Source: Nitrobacter vulgaris (GTDB taxonomy: Bacteria > Pseudomonadota > Alphaproteobacteria > Rhizobiales > Xanthobacteraceae). From it: a stretch of DNA of 64,000 nt. A program made the translations under genes and the position numbers. Within the stretch, counting starts at the first letter, position 1, and each line of letters opens with the position of its first letter. A model generated the notes under the pieces. That model saw only the letters and a list, made by a program, of their open reading frames with translations, had not been told where the DNA came from and did not search any database. Location of the stretch: assembly GCF_031453995.1 (NCBI RefSeq), contig NZ_JAVDPZ010000018.1, positions 10,630 to 74,629 on the forward strand. The letters are read 5' to 3'. Shown in pieces: positions 6,376 through 14,963 of the stretch.

Positions 6376-8616
6376 ATGCGGATCACGCGGGACCGTATTC
6401 ATCTAGAGCCGGACGGCGTTCTGCTTATTGGCGTAGCCGGTCCGATCCTGATCCGAAGCGAAACGGTCAGGGAGATGATCGAGGCGCTTCTGGCCTATGC
6501 CGATCCGACTTCTGGAGAAGTCTACGGGATTCGGCCGCACGGCGGCCGAATGGAGGCTTGTTACACTGAACTGACCCAGTTGCTTGAGATAGCGGGCGTG
6601 GCGGATGCTGGAAGTGCTGCGACGCAGGCGCCGCGCCCACGCGAGGGCCACGTGCTTATTGCTGGCGATGCCGATTGGGTGCCGGCCTTGGCCGAAGAAC
6701 TCGCCCATTCGGGGATAGCGTACCTGTCGTTCTGGTATCCTGAGCCGGGTGGCAATTGCGACGCGGCAACCAGTCCGGAAGCTCTGTGCAGCAGGATCAA
6801 AATCATGGCCCCGGAATGCATCGCCCGCTTGCACGCATGCGCCGACGGAGAATGGGATTTACCTCCGGATGTGGACCTCGTCGTAGGCGCGCTGGCCCCG
6901 GTCAGGGTAGGACGGCAAGTCGAGCTGGAGCGCGCTTGCCGCGCTGTCAGGATCGCCTTTCTCGGGGCGGAGATCGTCGGCACGCGGGGTTGCATCGGCC
7001 CGATCTCCCTTCCAGGCACCGCGGGTTGCTGGCTCTGTGCACGTCAGCGGCGCCGTGCGCATAACCCCGATCCCGAGGCGGTGGCGCGCGCCGATCGTCT
7101 GACGGTTGCGAATTACCCACCTCTGCCGTGGGACGTGGCGCGGTCCTTTGGGCAATCGGTTGCGGTGGAGGTCCGGCGCTATCTCCGGTCGGCCGCTGAA
7201 ACGTCGCTGCGCGCGCATGTGCGGATCGTCGAGGTGCACGGGCAGACCTCGGCGCGCCATGGCTTCGTTCCGATGCCTTGGTGCGAGACCTGTGGAACGG
7301 ATGGTCCGGCACTGCCGCGGCCGGACCTTTCGGCCACCGCTGACGAGCCTAACGTAGAGACGATCCGAACGGCGTTCCGGGACTGGATCGATCCGGAAAC
7401 AGGACCGATTGTCGGGCCGGTCCTCCGGGAGCTGCCGCAGTTCGCGCGCAAAGCTTTTGTTGCGGTTGCGGAGATTGCCCCTTTTTGCGCGTTTCGAACC
7501 GATCCTACCCTACCGGAGCCGGCGTCTGGCAAGGGGATGGCGGAAGGGACAGCAATGCTCGGCGCGATCGGAGAGGCGTTCGAAAGATATGCCGCTTCGC
7601 GCTGCGATCTTGATACCCTGGTCCAAGCCCGTATGGCCGAGCTCGATGGCCAAGTGCTCGATCCGCGTCGGGTTGGAATGTATGATGCGGCGCAATATGC
7701 CGCCGAAGGCTTTCCGTTCGCGCCATTCGATCGCGAGGCAGTTCATTTTTGGAGGTTGGCGAACAATTTGCGAACCGGGACGAAGACGTGGGTACTGGCC
7801 AGTCAACTGTACTACAAGTTTCCGTCCGTGTTTTCGGATTTCGTCGCGCAGGTCACTTCGAACGGGCTAGCCGCTGGAGCGGACTTGGAAAGTGCAACGA
7901 TGCGGGCCGTTCTGGAGCTCATTGAACGGGACGCGGTCATGGTCGCGTGGCTCTGCCGCGACCCGGGGCGCCAACTGCCGCTCAATCTCTGCGATGCCGA
8001 GACCCGCGACATCGCCGGTGAACTGATGTCCGCGGGCGCTTCTGTCGCATTTTACCTGCTCGAGGGCGCAGGAAAGACTCCGGTGGTTCTGTGCACAGCC
8101 ATGGGAGATGGACGGTCATGGCCCGGCCTATCCGCCACTGCGGCGGCGCATCCCTGTCTCCGGCGTGCGGCCCGAGGGGCGATGCTGGAACAGGCCGTCT
8201 CGGGCTTCGGCCTGATGAAGATGTTGCGAGAGGTAAGTGGACCGCGGCCAATGCGTCCAGAGGAGGTGCGCTGCGGCCAGTTTCTCGACCACGCTTGTTA
8301 TTATTTGCCTAAGCGAGAGGAGGAGTTGGCGTTTCTTCGAAACGCGCCGAGTTACGAACCGGAGGTGGAGAGTCATGACGAGCCGATTCCGAGCCTTGCT
8401 GAATTGGCGGCCCGTCTGGCCGGCGATGGAGTCGAGATCGCGGTGGCCGACCTTACCCCGCCCGACGTGGCGAGCGCCTCCATCCATGTCGTCCGCGCCG
8501 TCGCGGCAGGTCTACAGCCACTCCATTGCGGTTTCGGAATGGAGTTTCGCGGAAGCTGGAGGCTTCGACATTGGCGGAGGAAGGCGCTGAACCCGGCACC
8601 ACACCCATTCTGCTGA
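6376..8616 (+). CDS. E1-like/YcaO fusion cyclodehydratase (azoline-forming type)
   Basis: The 746-residue protein joins two halves of an azoline-forming machine. Residues ~1-310 are E1-like, with two zinc-binding pairs, CWLC (218-221) and CETC (303-306). Residues ~380-746 are a SagD-type YcaO domain with GKG (385-387), GEAFER (399-404), SNGLAAG (495-501) and ELIERDA (514-520), which form the ATP site. It ends NPAPHPFC, matching the Pro-rich C-terminus of cyclodehydrating YcaO proteins. The family uses ATP to convert Cys, Ser or Thr to azolines. Start 6376 has GGAGAA upstream; a longer frame from 6130 would overlap the radical SAM gene. No dehydrogenase gene follows, so the product may remain a thiazoline unless an enzyme elsewhere oxidises it. 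Confidence 0.88.
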   Translation: MRITRDRIHLEPDGVLLIGVAGPILIRSETVREMIEALLAYADPTSGEVYGIRPHGGRMEACYTELTQLLEIAGVADAGSAATQAPRPREGHVLIAGDADWVPALAEELAHSGIAYLSFWYPEPGGNCDAATSPEALCSRIKIMAPECIARLHACADGEWDLPPDVDLVVGALAPVRVGRQVELERACRAVRIAFLGAEIVGTRGCIGPISLPGTAGCWLCARQRRRAHNPDPEAVARADRLTVANYPPLPWDVARSFGQSVAVEVRRYLRSAAETSLRAHVRIVEVHGQTSARHGFVPMPWCETCGTDGPALPRPDLSATADEPNVETIRTAFRDWIDPETGPIVGPVLRELPQFARKAFVAVAEIAPFCAFRTDPTLPEPASGKGMAEGTAMLGAIGEAFERYAASRCDLDTLVQARMAELDGQVLDPRRVGMYDAAQYAAEGFPFAPFDREAVHFWRLANNLRTGTKTWVLASQLYYKFPSVFSDFVAQVTSNGLAAGADLESATMRAVLELIERDAVMVAWLCRDPGRQLPLNLCDAETRDIAGELMSAGASVAFYLLEGAGKTPVVLCTAMGDGRSWPGLSATAAAHPCLRRAARGAMLEQAVSGFGLMKMLREVSGPRPMRPEEVRCGQFLDHACYYLPKREEELAFLRNAPSYEPEVESHDEPIPSLAELAARLAGDGVEIAVADLTPPDVASASIHVVRAVAAGLQPLHCGFGMEFRGSWRLRHWRRKALNPAPHPFC

Positions 8617-8624
8617 CCGAGCCG

Positions 8625-9216
8625 GCTGCAAAACGGCGACAGCTATCGTCTCGCGACGGCCAGGCGATCTCTCCGAATTGCTCAAGCTCGGGATTGAGGT
8701 CGCTCAATCAAACGTCGCCAAGGTGAGCTGGTGCGGTGGGCTTGTCCCGGATGCCATGGCGCGCAGTCGGCCTGTGACGACCGCGCTATAGATTTGATCC
8801 CGATCGCGGATGAGGTATTTTGGGACATCATCCCAAGGGAAGGCCTCGATTATCTGCCGCGCAATCCACTCCGCTGCCGGATTTGTTGTGACGTTGATCC
8901 AGACCATCTCTCTGCGGTCGAGCCGGACGATGACGAAGGCATAGAGCAGGTCGGAACCGATAGTCGGGACAACGAACGGCTGATCGGATCGATCCGGCGC
9001 GAGTGTTTGGACCACATCATTGTCTTGAGCGAGGTGCATCTGCGCCGGGTACTCAATTTTATGTCGACCATTGCAACTGTGTCAGAACCCCTCGATCTTT
9101 GGACAAGGATGCGCCGGCTTCCAGGCCGGTTCACCGAACCGGTGTCATTTGTTTACACGCCATTCTGGGCGGACCGCATCACCGCTACGCCCGTGTTCAA
9201 GTTTTCGGTACATACA
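8625..9216 (+). mobile_element. Decayed DDE-integrase IS with an inverted centre
   Basis: Pieces of one transposase are present in scrambled orientation. Near 8660-8722 (+) a frame reads GDLSELLKLGIEVAQSNVAKV, like the region before the catalytic core. From about 8958 down to 8720 the minus strand encodes a DDE core (DLLYAFVIVRLDRR, AAEWIARQIIEAFPWDD, KYLIRDRD). From 8965 the plus strand resumes with NERLIGSIRRECLDHIIVL, then after a frameshift RSLDKDAPASRPV and ILGGPHHRYARV. The right end TTCGGTACATACA falls at 9204-9216. The order fits a single IS with an inverted middle. It cannot make active transposase. Confidence 0.75.
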
Positions 9217-9548
9217 AGGTTGTGGATCGTATGCGCGAGATCGGTGGGTCGGTGATCCGTTGAACTCATTGCTCGACGTAACGCGGCACAGCTTCTCTAC
9301 CGATACCGATCTGGATCGCGCGATATGGCAGCGGCTGAAGGTGAAGATCGCGCTCAGGGTCCCACTGTATCCGAACCAGCGAAGCGGCCTTCAGCTTGAC
9401 CCAATCGTCCTTGCTTGTTGAGGGATCGGATGGCTAGTGCCCAAAGCCCATTCTAACGCCCGCGCAGGGCGCCAGGAAATATCTGGCAAGGCTGCCGATC
9501 TACCCCCTGATCGTTTGCACTAATCGGTAGCCTCCGATTAGCTTCCTA
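9217..9548. other. Spacer without recognisable genes
   Basis: This stretch lies between the IS right end and the stop of the DUF1269 gene. No coding frame with family resemblance was seen. Confidence 0.45.
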
Positions 9549-10049
9549 TCAACGAGTAGCCGCTTGAACGCCCGCTAGCGCGGCTTGGAGCGCCACTTCT
9601 TTCGTATGATCGAGCGATGTTTTCAACACCGTTCCGCCTTCACCTTTTAGACCTTCTAGCACTTTGTCGGCGGTGACCTTACGTACCAATACGAAGAGCG
9701 CAGCGGTCCCAGGCTGAATTGCGGCGGCAGTTTCCTTCATCCATTTGTCGTTGATGCCGACATCCGTTAGATATCCGCTAAGTGAACCGGATGCCGCGCC
9801 AAGCGCAGCCCCTGCCAGCGGCATCAAGAAGATCAGGCCGATAAGTGTTCCCCAAAAAGCACCCGAAACCGCACCCGTAGTCGTAGTGTTGAGTAGCTGG
9901 TTGAGTTTGACACGGCCTTGAGCATCCTTCGCTGCGATCACCGCGTCGCCGAGCTCAATCAGATATTCCTTCTGCATCGTCAGCAATTTCTGACGAACCT
10001 CTTCAGCTTTCTCTTCCGTAGGAAACGCGATCACGACTAGATCACTCAT
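9549..10049 (-). CDS. DUF1269 membrane-associated protein
   Basis: The 166-residue protein has the DUF1269 layout. A ferredoxin-like N-terminal part (VVIAFPTEEKAEEVRQKLLTM) is followed by a Gly/Ala-rich hydrophobic hairpin near residues 58-90 and a C-terminal part with TAALFVLVRK. It is probably membrane-linked. The family is common in proteobacteria and sometimes stress-induced, but no molecular role is known to me. AAGGAA precedes the start. A FixK/FNR-type box (10108-10121) about 60 bases upstream suggests induction under low oxygen. It stands alone on the minus strand. Confidence 0.85.
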   Translation of the reverse strand: MSDLVVIAFPTEEKAEEVRQKLLTMQKEYLIELGDAVIAAKDAQGRVKLNQLLNTTTTGAVSGAFWGTLIGLIFLMPLAGAALGAASGSLSGYLTDVGINDKWMKETAAAIQPGTAALFVLVRKVTADKVLEGLKGEGGTVLKTSLDHTKEVALQAALAGVQAATR

Positions 10050-10107
10050 GTTAGGGTTCCTTTTTGAGTTCAGTTTTCTTCGAGAACATTCGCGATGGGC
10101 GGTTGCT

Positions 10108-10121
10108 TTGATCTAAGTCAA
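10108..10121 (-). promoter_or_regulatory. FixK/FNR-type box upstream of the DUF1269 gene
   Basis: TTGATCTAAGTCAA matches the known FNR/FixK consensus TTGAT-N4-ATCAA with one change (GTCAA) and the rhizobial FixK2 pattern TTGA-N6-TCAA exactly. It lies 59-72 bases before the DUF1269 start, so a transcript start near 10074 would place it around -41, the usual activating position. Confidence 0.65.
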
Positions 10122-10505
10122 AGACGAGTAGCGTGGTCTTTAGAAATGCACGGACTGGCAAGAATACTTTGTCTTGAGCCTTATAGGCAGGAAGGATGAA
10201 CGAATGCACAAGTTTCGGCGAGGCGTGGACCACAAGCTGCGGGGTGCTCCAGCACGCTGACATTACAGATTTCTGGGCCGGCTGCTGCATTCTTATTCTT
10301 CGCGAAATCGATCTCGGTCTGTTTCGCTAACCATTCTTACGATCTTGCCGAAACTCTCGACAGATTTACTGCACGCGATCCAGCAGCGTCGGTGCAGAGC
10401 GATTTTGACTTGGAAAAAAGTCGCCGCGCGGCTAGACGACTTCGGAAGCCGACTGGAGGACTCGAACTTCTCCATCGTTTAGATCTTGCTTGTATAGTTA
10501 AGTGA
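10122..10505. other. Spacer without recognisable genes
   Basis: Short frames on the minus strand here show no family resemblance. The stretch separates the DUF4239 gene end from the promoter area of the DUF1269 gene. Confidence 0.45.
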
Positions 10506-11264
10506 TCATCTCGATAAAGGTGACAGGGCCTGCGAGATCTGGGTCTCTGGTAGCTTCAGGAGCCCGCTGAAGGGCGTGTTGAGTTCAGCAATCAAAAACA
10601 AAGCGCTCGCTGCTGACAATGCAAAGAGACCTACGAAGACCATTACAGTCGGATTGATCGCTCCGAGAATGCTGTAGCTTGCGAAGATAACGGCGAGCCA
10701 GAAAATAAGAAGCACCAGAAAAGGTACTGGAAGCGTGCTGCCCGAGTCGGTGTACAAATGTAGGCGAGCCTGGGCGCCGCGGTTTATGACCTCGTCGATT
10801 TGCTTCCTGAACTGGCGTTGCTGCTCGGTCGCATTTGGCAGTTGATAGATAGTAGCCGAGAAGCGCTTCCAGGCGTCCGACGCCACGAACGCGTGATGGC
10901 CCAGCTGGCTTGCCGGAGCCCAGATGCCATTTGCCAGTGCTGCGGATTGCTGCCGCAAGGCTTCCCTCGCTCCGTCGGCCGGCGGACCATATTCGGAAAG
11001 CAATTGGTCAAGCAAAACCAGATCAGATGATATCTGATTTAGCTGGGATGCGGTTGAATCATAAGAAATCTTTGCCGTCGAGATCAGCAGACCAAGAATG
11101 AGAGCTGCCAGTGTTGAAAGCAATCCCACGCCTGACTTGATAACACTGATGGCTTGATCGTTGAGATGATGCTCCGGAAGGCGGTCGCGCAGCCATGAAC
11201 CGACAGCGACCCCGCTGACCATTGCTGCGAGTGAGATGATCAATAACCACACGGATTCGCTCAC
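10506..11264 (-). CDS. DUF4239 membrane protein (bestrophin-like)
   Basis: The 252-residue protein has two N-terminal membrane segments (about 5-22 and 45-64), a soluble helical middle with charged heptad-like stretches, and two more membrane segments near 178-228. This is the DUF4239 layout, a family distantly compared with bestrophin channels. The match rests on NDQAISVIKSGVGLLSTLAALILGLL and the C-terminal pair. No ligand or function is known to me. It is a monocistronic minus-strand gene. Confidence 0.8.
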   Translation of the reverse strand: MSESVWLLIISLAAMVSGVAVGSWLRDRLPEHHLNDQAISVIKSGVGLLSTLAALILGLLISTAKISYDSTASQLNQISSDLVLLDQLLSEYGPPADGAREALRQQSAALANGIWAPASQLGHHAFVASDAWKRFSATIYQLPNATEQQRQFRKQIDEVINRGAQARLHLYTDSGSTLPVPFLVLLIFWLAVIFASYSILGAINPTVMVFVGLFALSAASALFLIAELNTPFSGLLKLPETQISQALSPLSR

Positions 11265-11588
11265 GCAGCGTGCCTTCCAGAGTTGTTAGCAGTCAGCTCG
11301 CGATCAAACAGTTTTGGAACTATATCATCGAAGGGCTTTTAGGGCATGCCTGGGCTGCGACGCCCACGTCCGTCCAGACTGCAGCGGAACCGATCGGGTT
11401 CGTCCAGAAAGAGCCGAAATATCTTCACGAAATGCCACTATTCCCCTTTCTCGAGCCTAGGGTTTGGAGCCTCACGCCAAACAGGATCAGTGCACGCACG
11501 AGATTTGTTGACATGAGGTATCAAAGCTCAGCGCGGTTTTGATAAACTCGGCTAGGTCACTTGCAATGTTGATGACGCGGTTGGGCGG
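11265..11588. other. Spacer without recognisable genes
   Basis: No frame with family resemblance and no clear structured element was seen between the DUF4239 start and the end of the DUF2237 gene. Confidence 0.45.
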
Positions 11589-11999
11589 TCACGCCAGATC
11601 CACTGCAAAGCGTTTGAGATCGGCGAGCGAGCAATGTGTCAGCGCACCCTCATGAGTGGCGCGCAAGACCACTCGCGGTGCTCGGCTTGCTTGGAATGCT
11701 TCCTGCCAGCGGGGTGCACATAAGCACCAACGGTCTCCGGGTTTCAGGCCTGGGAAACCGAACTCCGGCAATGGAGTCGAAAGATCGTTACCGCGCGATA
11801 CAGAAAAATCGAGAAACGCTGCAGTTACGACGACGCAGACCGTGTGACTGCCATTGTCTTCTGGTCCAGTGTCGCAGCAGCCGTCCCGATAAAACCCCGT
11901 CATCGGCCTGATCGAACAAAGTTGAAGCGGCTCGCCGAGCACGTTCCGACTTGTACGGCGGTGAGGGCCGCCCCCACTATCCTGATCGTCCCTTAGCAT
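11589..11999 (-). CDS. DUF2237 family protein
   Basis: The 136-residue product matches the DUF2237 family along most of its length: NVLGEPLQLCS, DPMTGFYRDGCC-like MTGFYRDGCCDTGPEDNG, SHTVCVV, GNDLSTPLPEFGFPGLKPGD and RWCLCAPRWQEA are all diagnostic. The several conserved cysteines (CC, and the C-x-C in WCLC) suggest metal or redox chemistry. No function has been proved, as far as I know. It appears complete. The first 18 residues are variable and the true start could be slightly internal. Confidence 0.88.
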   Translation of the reverse strand: MLRDDQDSGGGPHRRTSRNVLGEPLQLCSIRPMTGFYRDGCCDTGPEDNGSHTVCVVVTAAFLDFSVSRGNDLSTPLPEFGFPGLKPGDRWCLCAPRWQEAFQASRAPRVVLRATHEGALTHCSLADLKRFAVDLA

Positions 12000-12057
12000 T
12001 GCCGCACCTTGCCTTCATCCCTGCATCTGGCACCGGAAAAGCGGGCGCCGATGGCAA

Positions 12058-12418
12058 TGTATGGACTAAGCGTTGCGACGCAAGCTGAAAAGCCGGGTTC
12101 GCCTCACGAACAGCGATCGCTGGTTCTTTGTCCAGCTGTATCGCTGGTTTCCGTCGATCCTGCAGGTTCTCATGATTGTCTGGCCCGAGACGCTGGTGCG
12201 TTGGCATCGGGCTGGCTTTCGCCGCTATTGGCGGTGGAGATCGCGCCCACTGGGAGGGCGACCTCAGATCGAGACGGAGCTGCGCGTAACCTATCGATCT
12301 TTGGACAAGGATGCGCCGGCCTCCAGGCCGGTTTACCGAACCGGTGTCATTTGTTCACACGCCATTCTGGGCGGGCTGCATCACCGCTACGCCCGTGTTT
12401 AAATTTTCGGTACATACA
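12058..12418 (+). mobile_element. 361-bp internally deleted IS derivative (MITE-like)
   Basis: The element starts TGTATGGAC and ends GGTACATACA, giving 6-bp perfect terminal inverted repeats. Inside, codons 12073-12402 join the N-terminal part of a transposase (RRKLKSRVRL, WFFVQLYRWFPS, TLVRWHRAGFRRYWRW) in frame to its last part (RSLDKDAPASRPVYRTG, ILGGLHHRYARV). The whole DDE core is deleted. The right 130 bases are nearly the same as those at 9091-9216. It is a non-autonomous remnant of the same IS family as the copy at 8625-9216. Confidence 0.7.
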
Positions 12419-12511
12419 ATCACTTGCCACTTCGTTGATCTAGTCTGACCGGCCCGTCATTGACATCGCGCGGACTTCGGTTACGCCACTCCCAGACAAA
12501 GAGAGGTCCAG

Positions 12512-13513
12512 GTGTTCAACGGCAAATCCGTATTTATTTCCGGCGGTACAGGCTCCTTCGGGCGAAAATTTGCGAATATACTGCTCGAGCGCTACGACTT
12601 GGCGCGCCTGGTTTTCTATTCACGCGATGAGCTCAAGCAATTCGAGATGCAGCAGGAAGTAAACGCGCCCTGCATTCGCTGGCTAATTGGCGATGTGCGT
12701 GATCGCGCGCGTTTGATCGAAGCGACGCGTGGGATTGACTATCTCGTTCATGCTGCCGCTATGAAGCAGGTGACAGCATCTGAATATAATCCAATGGAAT
12801 GTATCCGCACCAACATTCATGGCGCGGAGAACATTGTGGCAGCCGCGCTTGCCAACGACGTTGAGCAGGTGGTCGCGCTCTCAAGCGACAAAGCGGCTAA
12901 TCCGATCAACCTGTATGGCGCTACCAAGCTTGCATCGGATAAACTGTTCATTGCTGCCAACAATATGGCAGGCAAACGACGTACCGCCTTTTCGGTCGTG
13001 CGCTACGGTAACGTTGCCGGCTCGCGCGGATCGGTCGTCCCATTTTTCGAAAAACTGATAGCGCAAGGCGCGACGTCATTGCCGATTACCGACGTCGCCA
13101 TGACTCGTTTCTGGATCTCGTTGCAGGAAAGCGTCGACTTCGTTCTGAAGTGCTTCCAGCGTATGCATGGCGGCGAGATCTTTGTACCGAAGTTGCCGTC
13201 GATCCGGATAGTCGACCTTGCAACGGCGATTGCGCCGCACCTGCCACAGAACTTGATTGGTATCCGGCCGGGCGAAAAGCTGCACGAGATATTGTGCCCT
13301 GCGGATAATAGCCATTTGACGCTTGAGTTCAGTGATCATTATGTAATGCGGCCGTCGATCAAGTTCCATGATCGCGGCTATGATTATTTGGAGAACCGTC
13401 TCGGTGAGACTGGTGCTCCTGTAGCGCGGGGTTTCGAGTACAACTCCGGTACAAACCCCGTCCGTTACTCTGTGGAACAGATCCGGGAATTCTATGAACG
13501 GACCAAGACATGA
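12512..13513 (+). CDS. pseB: UDP-N-acetylglucosamine 4,6-dehydratase (inverting)
   Basis: The 333-residue short-chain dehydrogenase makes UDP-2-acetamido-2,6-dideoxy-beta-L-arabino-hexos-4-ulose from UDP-GlcNAc, the first step of pseudaminic acid synthesis. The NADP-binding loop GGTGSFG lies at 11-17. SSDKA (124-128) supplies the catalytic Asp and Lys, and YGATK (135-139) the Tyr-x3-Lys pair. FWISLQESV, typical of the PseB/CapD-short group, is also present. Start GTG at 12512 has AGAGAGG upstream. The gene overlaps pseC by four bases (ATGA), so translation is coupled. A CapD-type role is less likely given the neighbour pseC. Confidence 0.93.
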   Translation: MFNGKSVFISGGTGSFGRKFANILLERYDLARLVFYSRDELKQFEMQQEVNAPCIRWLIGDVRDRARLIEATRGIDYLVHAAAMKQVTASEYNPMECIRTNIHGAENIVAAALANDVEQVVALSSDKAANPINLYGATKLASDKLFIAANNMAGKRRTAFSVVRYGNVAGSRGSVVPFFEKLIAQGATSLPITDVAMTRFWISLQESVDFVLKCFQRMHGGEIFVPKLPSIRIVDLATAIAPHLPQNLIGIRPGEKLHEILCPADNSHLTLEFSDHYVMRPSIKFHDRGYDYLENRLGETGAPVARGFEYNSGTNPVRYSVEQIREFYERTKT

Positions 13514-14667
13514 TTCCCTATGGTCGTCAGGATATCTCTAGCGCCGATGTCGAGGCGGTCGTCGAAGTCCTTCGGTCAGACTTCCTAACCCAAGGGCCGA
13601 TGGTCCCGAGGTTTGAGGAGACGTTGGCGCGGGCAGTCGACGCGCCTGAAGCGGTAGCCTTTTCCTCAGCAACTGCGGCGCTGCACGTCGCTTGTCTTGC
13701 GCTCGGGCTCGGTCCATCGGATCGACTCTGGACGGTGCCGAACACCTTTGTGGCCTCCGCCAACTGCGGTCTCTACTGCGGAGCGATCGTCGATTTCGTC
13801 GATATCAATGCTAGGACCCGAAACATGGATGTCGAGGCACTAGCCACCAAGCTCGGAGCGGCCGAGCGCGACGGCACCCTGCCGAAGGTTGTCGTTCCAG
13901 TGGACTTCGCCGGTACTTCCGCAGATCTTGCCTCCATCCGCCGGTTGGCGGACCAATACGGCTTCCGCATCCTTGAAGACGCGAGCCATGCCGTTGGCGG
14001 ATACTACCAGAATAGGCCCGTCGGTTCGAGCGAACTCGCTGACGTTACCGTTTTTTCCTTCCATCCCGTCAAGATTGTGACAACAGGAGAAGGCGGTGCG
14101 GCGACCACGCGTTCTGCCGAGATCGCCCATCGCATGCGCCTGCTGCGCAACCATGGCATTTCGCGCGATCCCGCTGATATGACCGCCGTTCCCGAAGGCC
14201 CTTGGTACTACGAGCAGGTGATGCTCGGCTTCAACTACCGTATGACCGACATTCAGGCGGCGCTCGGCGTGAGGCAATTTGATCGCCTCGCCGAATTCGT
14301 TGCTCGGCGGCACACGATCGCGGCGCGTTATCATGAAGGGCTTGCCGGTCTTCCCGTGATTCGCCAGTTCGTGCCGGAGGGCACTCTCTCGGCGTTGCAT
14401 CTATATGTCATTGAACTGGATGAAACCGTAAGACGTACTCGCGCCGAAGTTTTTGCAGCGATGCGCTCTTCAGGTATCGGCGTCAACGTCCATTACATCC
14501 CGGTCCATCTACAACCATGGTACCGGGCCTTGGGATTCTCCCGTGGCGATTTTCCGACTGCCGAAAAATACTACGACTTCGCACTAACGTTGCCTATTCA
14601 TCCAAACTTGAGCGCTGAACAGCAAGATTACGTTATGGAACGGTTATCCCACGCGCTCGAAACTTGA
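13510..14667 (+). CDS. pseC: UDP-4-amino-4,6-dideoxy-N-acetyl-beta-L-altrosamine transaminase
   Basis: The 385-residue PLP enzyme of the DegT/DnrJ/EryC1 family aminates the PseB product at C4, with glutamate as likely donor. FSSATAALHV (51-60) forms the phosphate-binding region, and Lys188 in SFHPVKIVTTGEGG is the predicted Schiff-base lysine. FNYRMTDIQAALG and VHYIPVHLQPWY are family signatures. Length matches PseC. Coupled to pseB by overlapping stop and start. The next pathway enzymes PseH and PseG are not found in this window. Confidence 0.93.
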   Translation: MIPYGRQDISSADVEAVVEVLRSDFLTQGPMVPRFEETLARAVDAPEAVAFSSATAALHVACLALGLGPSDRLWTVPNTFVASANCGLYCGAIVDFVDINARTRNMDVEALATKLGAAERDGTLPKVVVPVDFAGTSADLASIRRLADQYGFRILEDASHAVGGYYQNRPVGSSELADVTVFSFHPVKIVTTGEGGAATTRSAEIAHRMRLLRNHGISRDPADMTAVPEGPWYYEQVMLGFNYRMTDIQAALGVRQFDRLAEFVARRHTIAARYHEGLAGLPVIRQFVPEGTLSALHLYVIELDETVRRTRAEVFAAMRSSGIGVNVHYIPVHLQPWYRALGFSRGDFPTAEKYYDFALTLPIHPNLSAEQQDYVMERLSHALET

Positions 14668-14963
14668 GGATCTAAATTGTTGTGTTTTGAGATTCCGACC
14701 CGAGATCCAACGTTCGGTCTTAGAGCAAGACGGGATGGCTGGCTTGTGACGTAGACGAGGCGACCAAAGCGCAACATCGAACGAGCCCTTCCACTTTTTC
14801 AGACCTTAAGTGCGAAGAAGTCATTCTTCAAAAACGCTGTTCATTGGAAGGACTGGGGCCGACTGGACCTCAGATGGAGAGCTGCTTATAGAACGTGATC
14901 TTTTCGGGTTGGTTTGCGCGATCAGAAATTTGAAAACCAGATCGCAGGGGTCTTCGTGGCGCC
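14668..14963. other. Spacer between pseC and the putative glycosyltransferase
   Basis: About 295 bases without a recognisable gene. The downstream gene may have its own promoter here; no clear consensus box stands out. Confidence 0.45.

Noticed and set aside
5571..6386. 271-residue minus-strand frame opposite the radical SAM gene
   Set aside because: Shadow of a motif-rich gene; Arg-rich with no signature.
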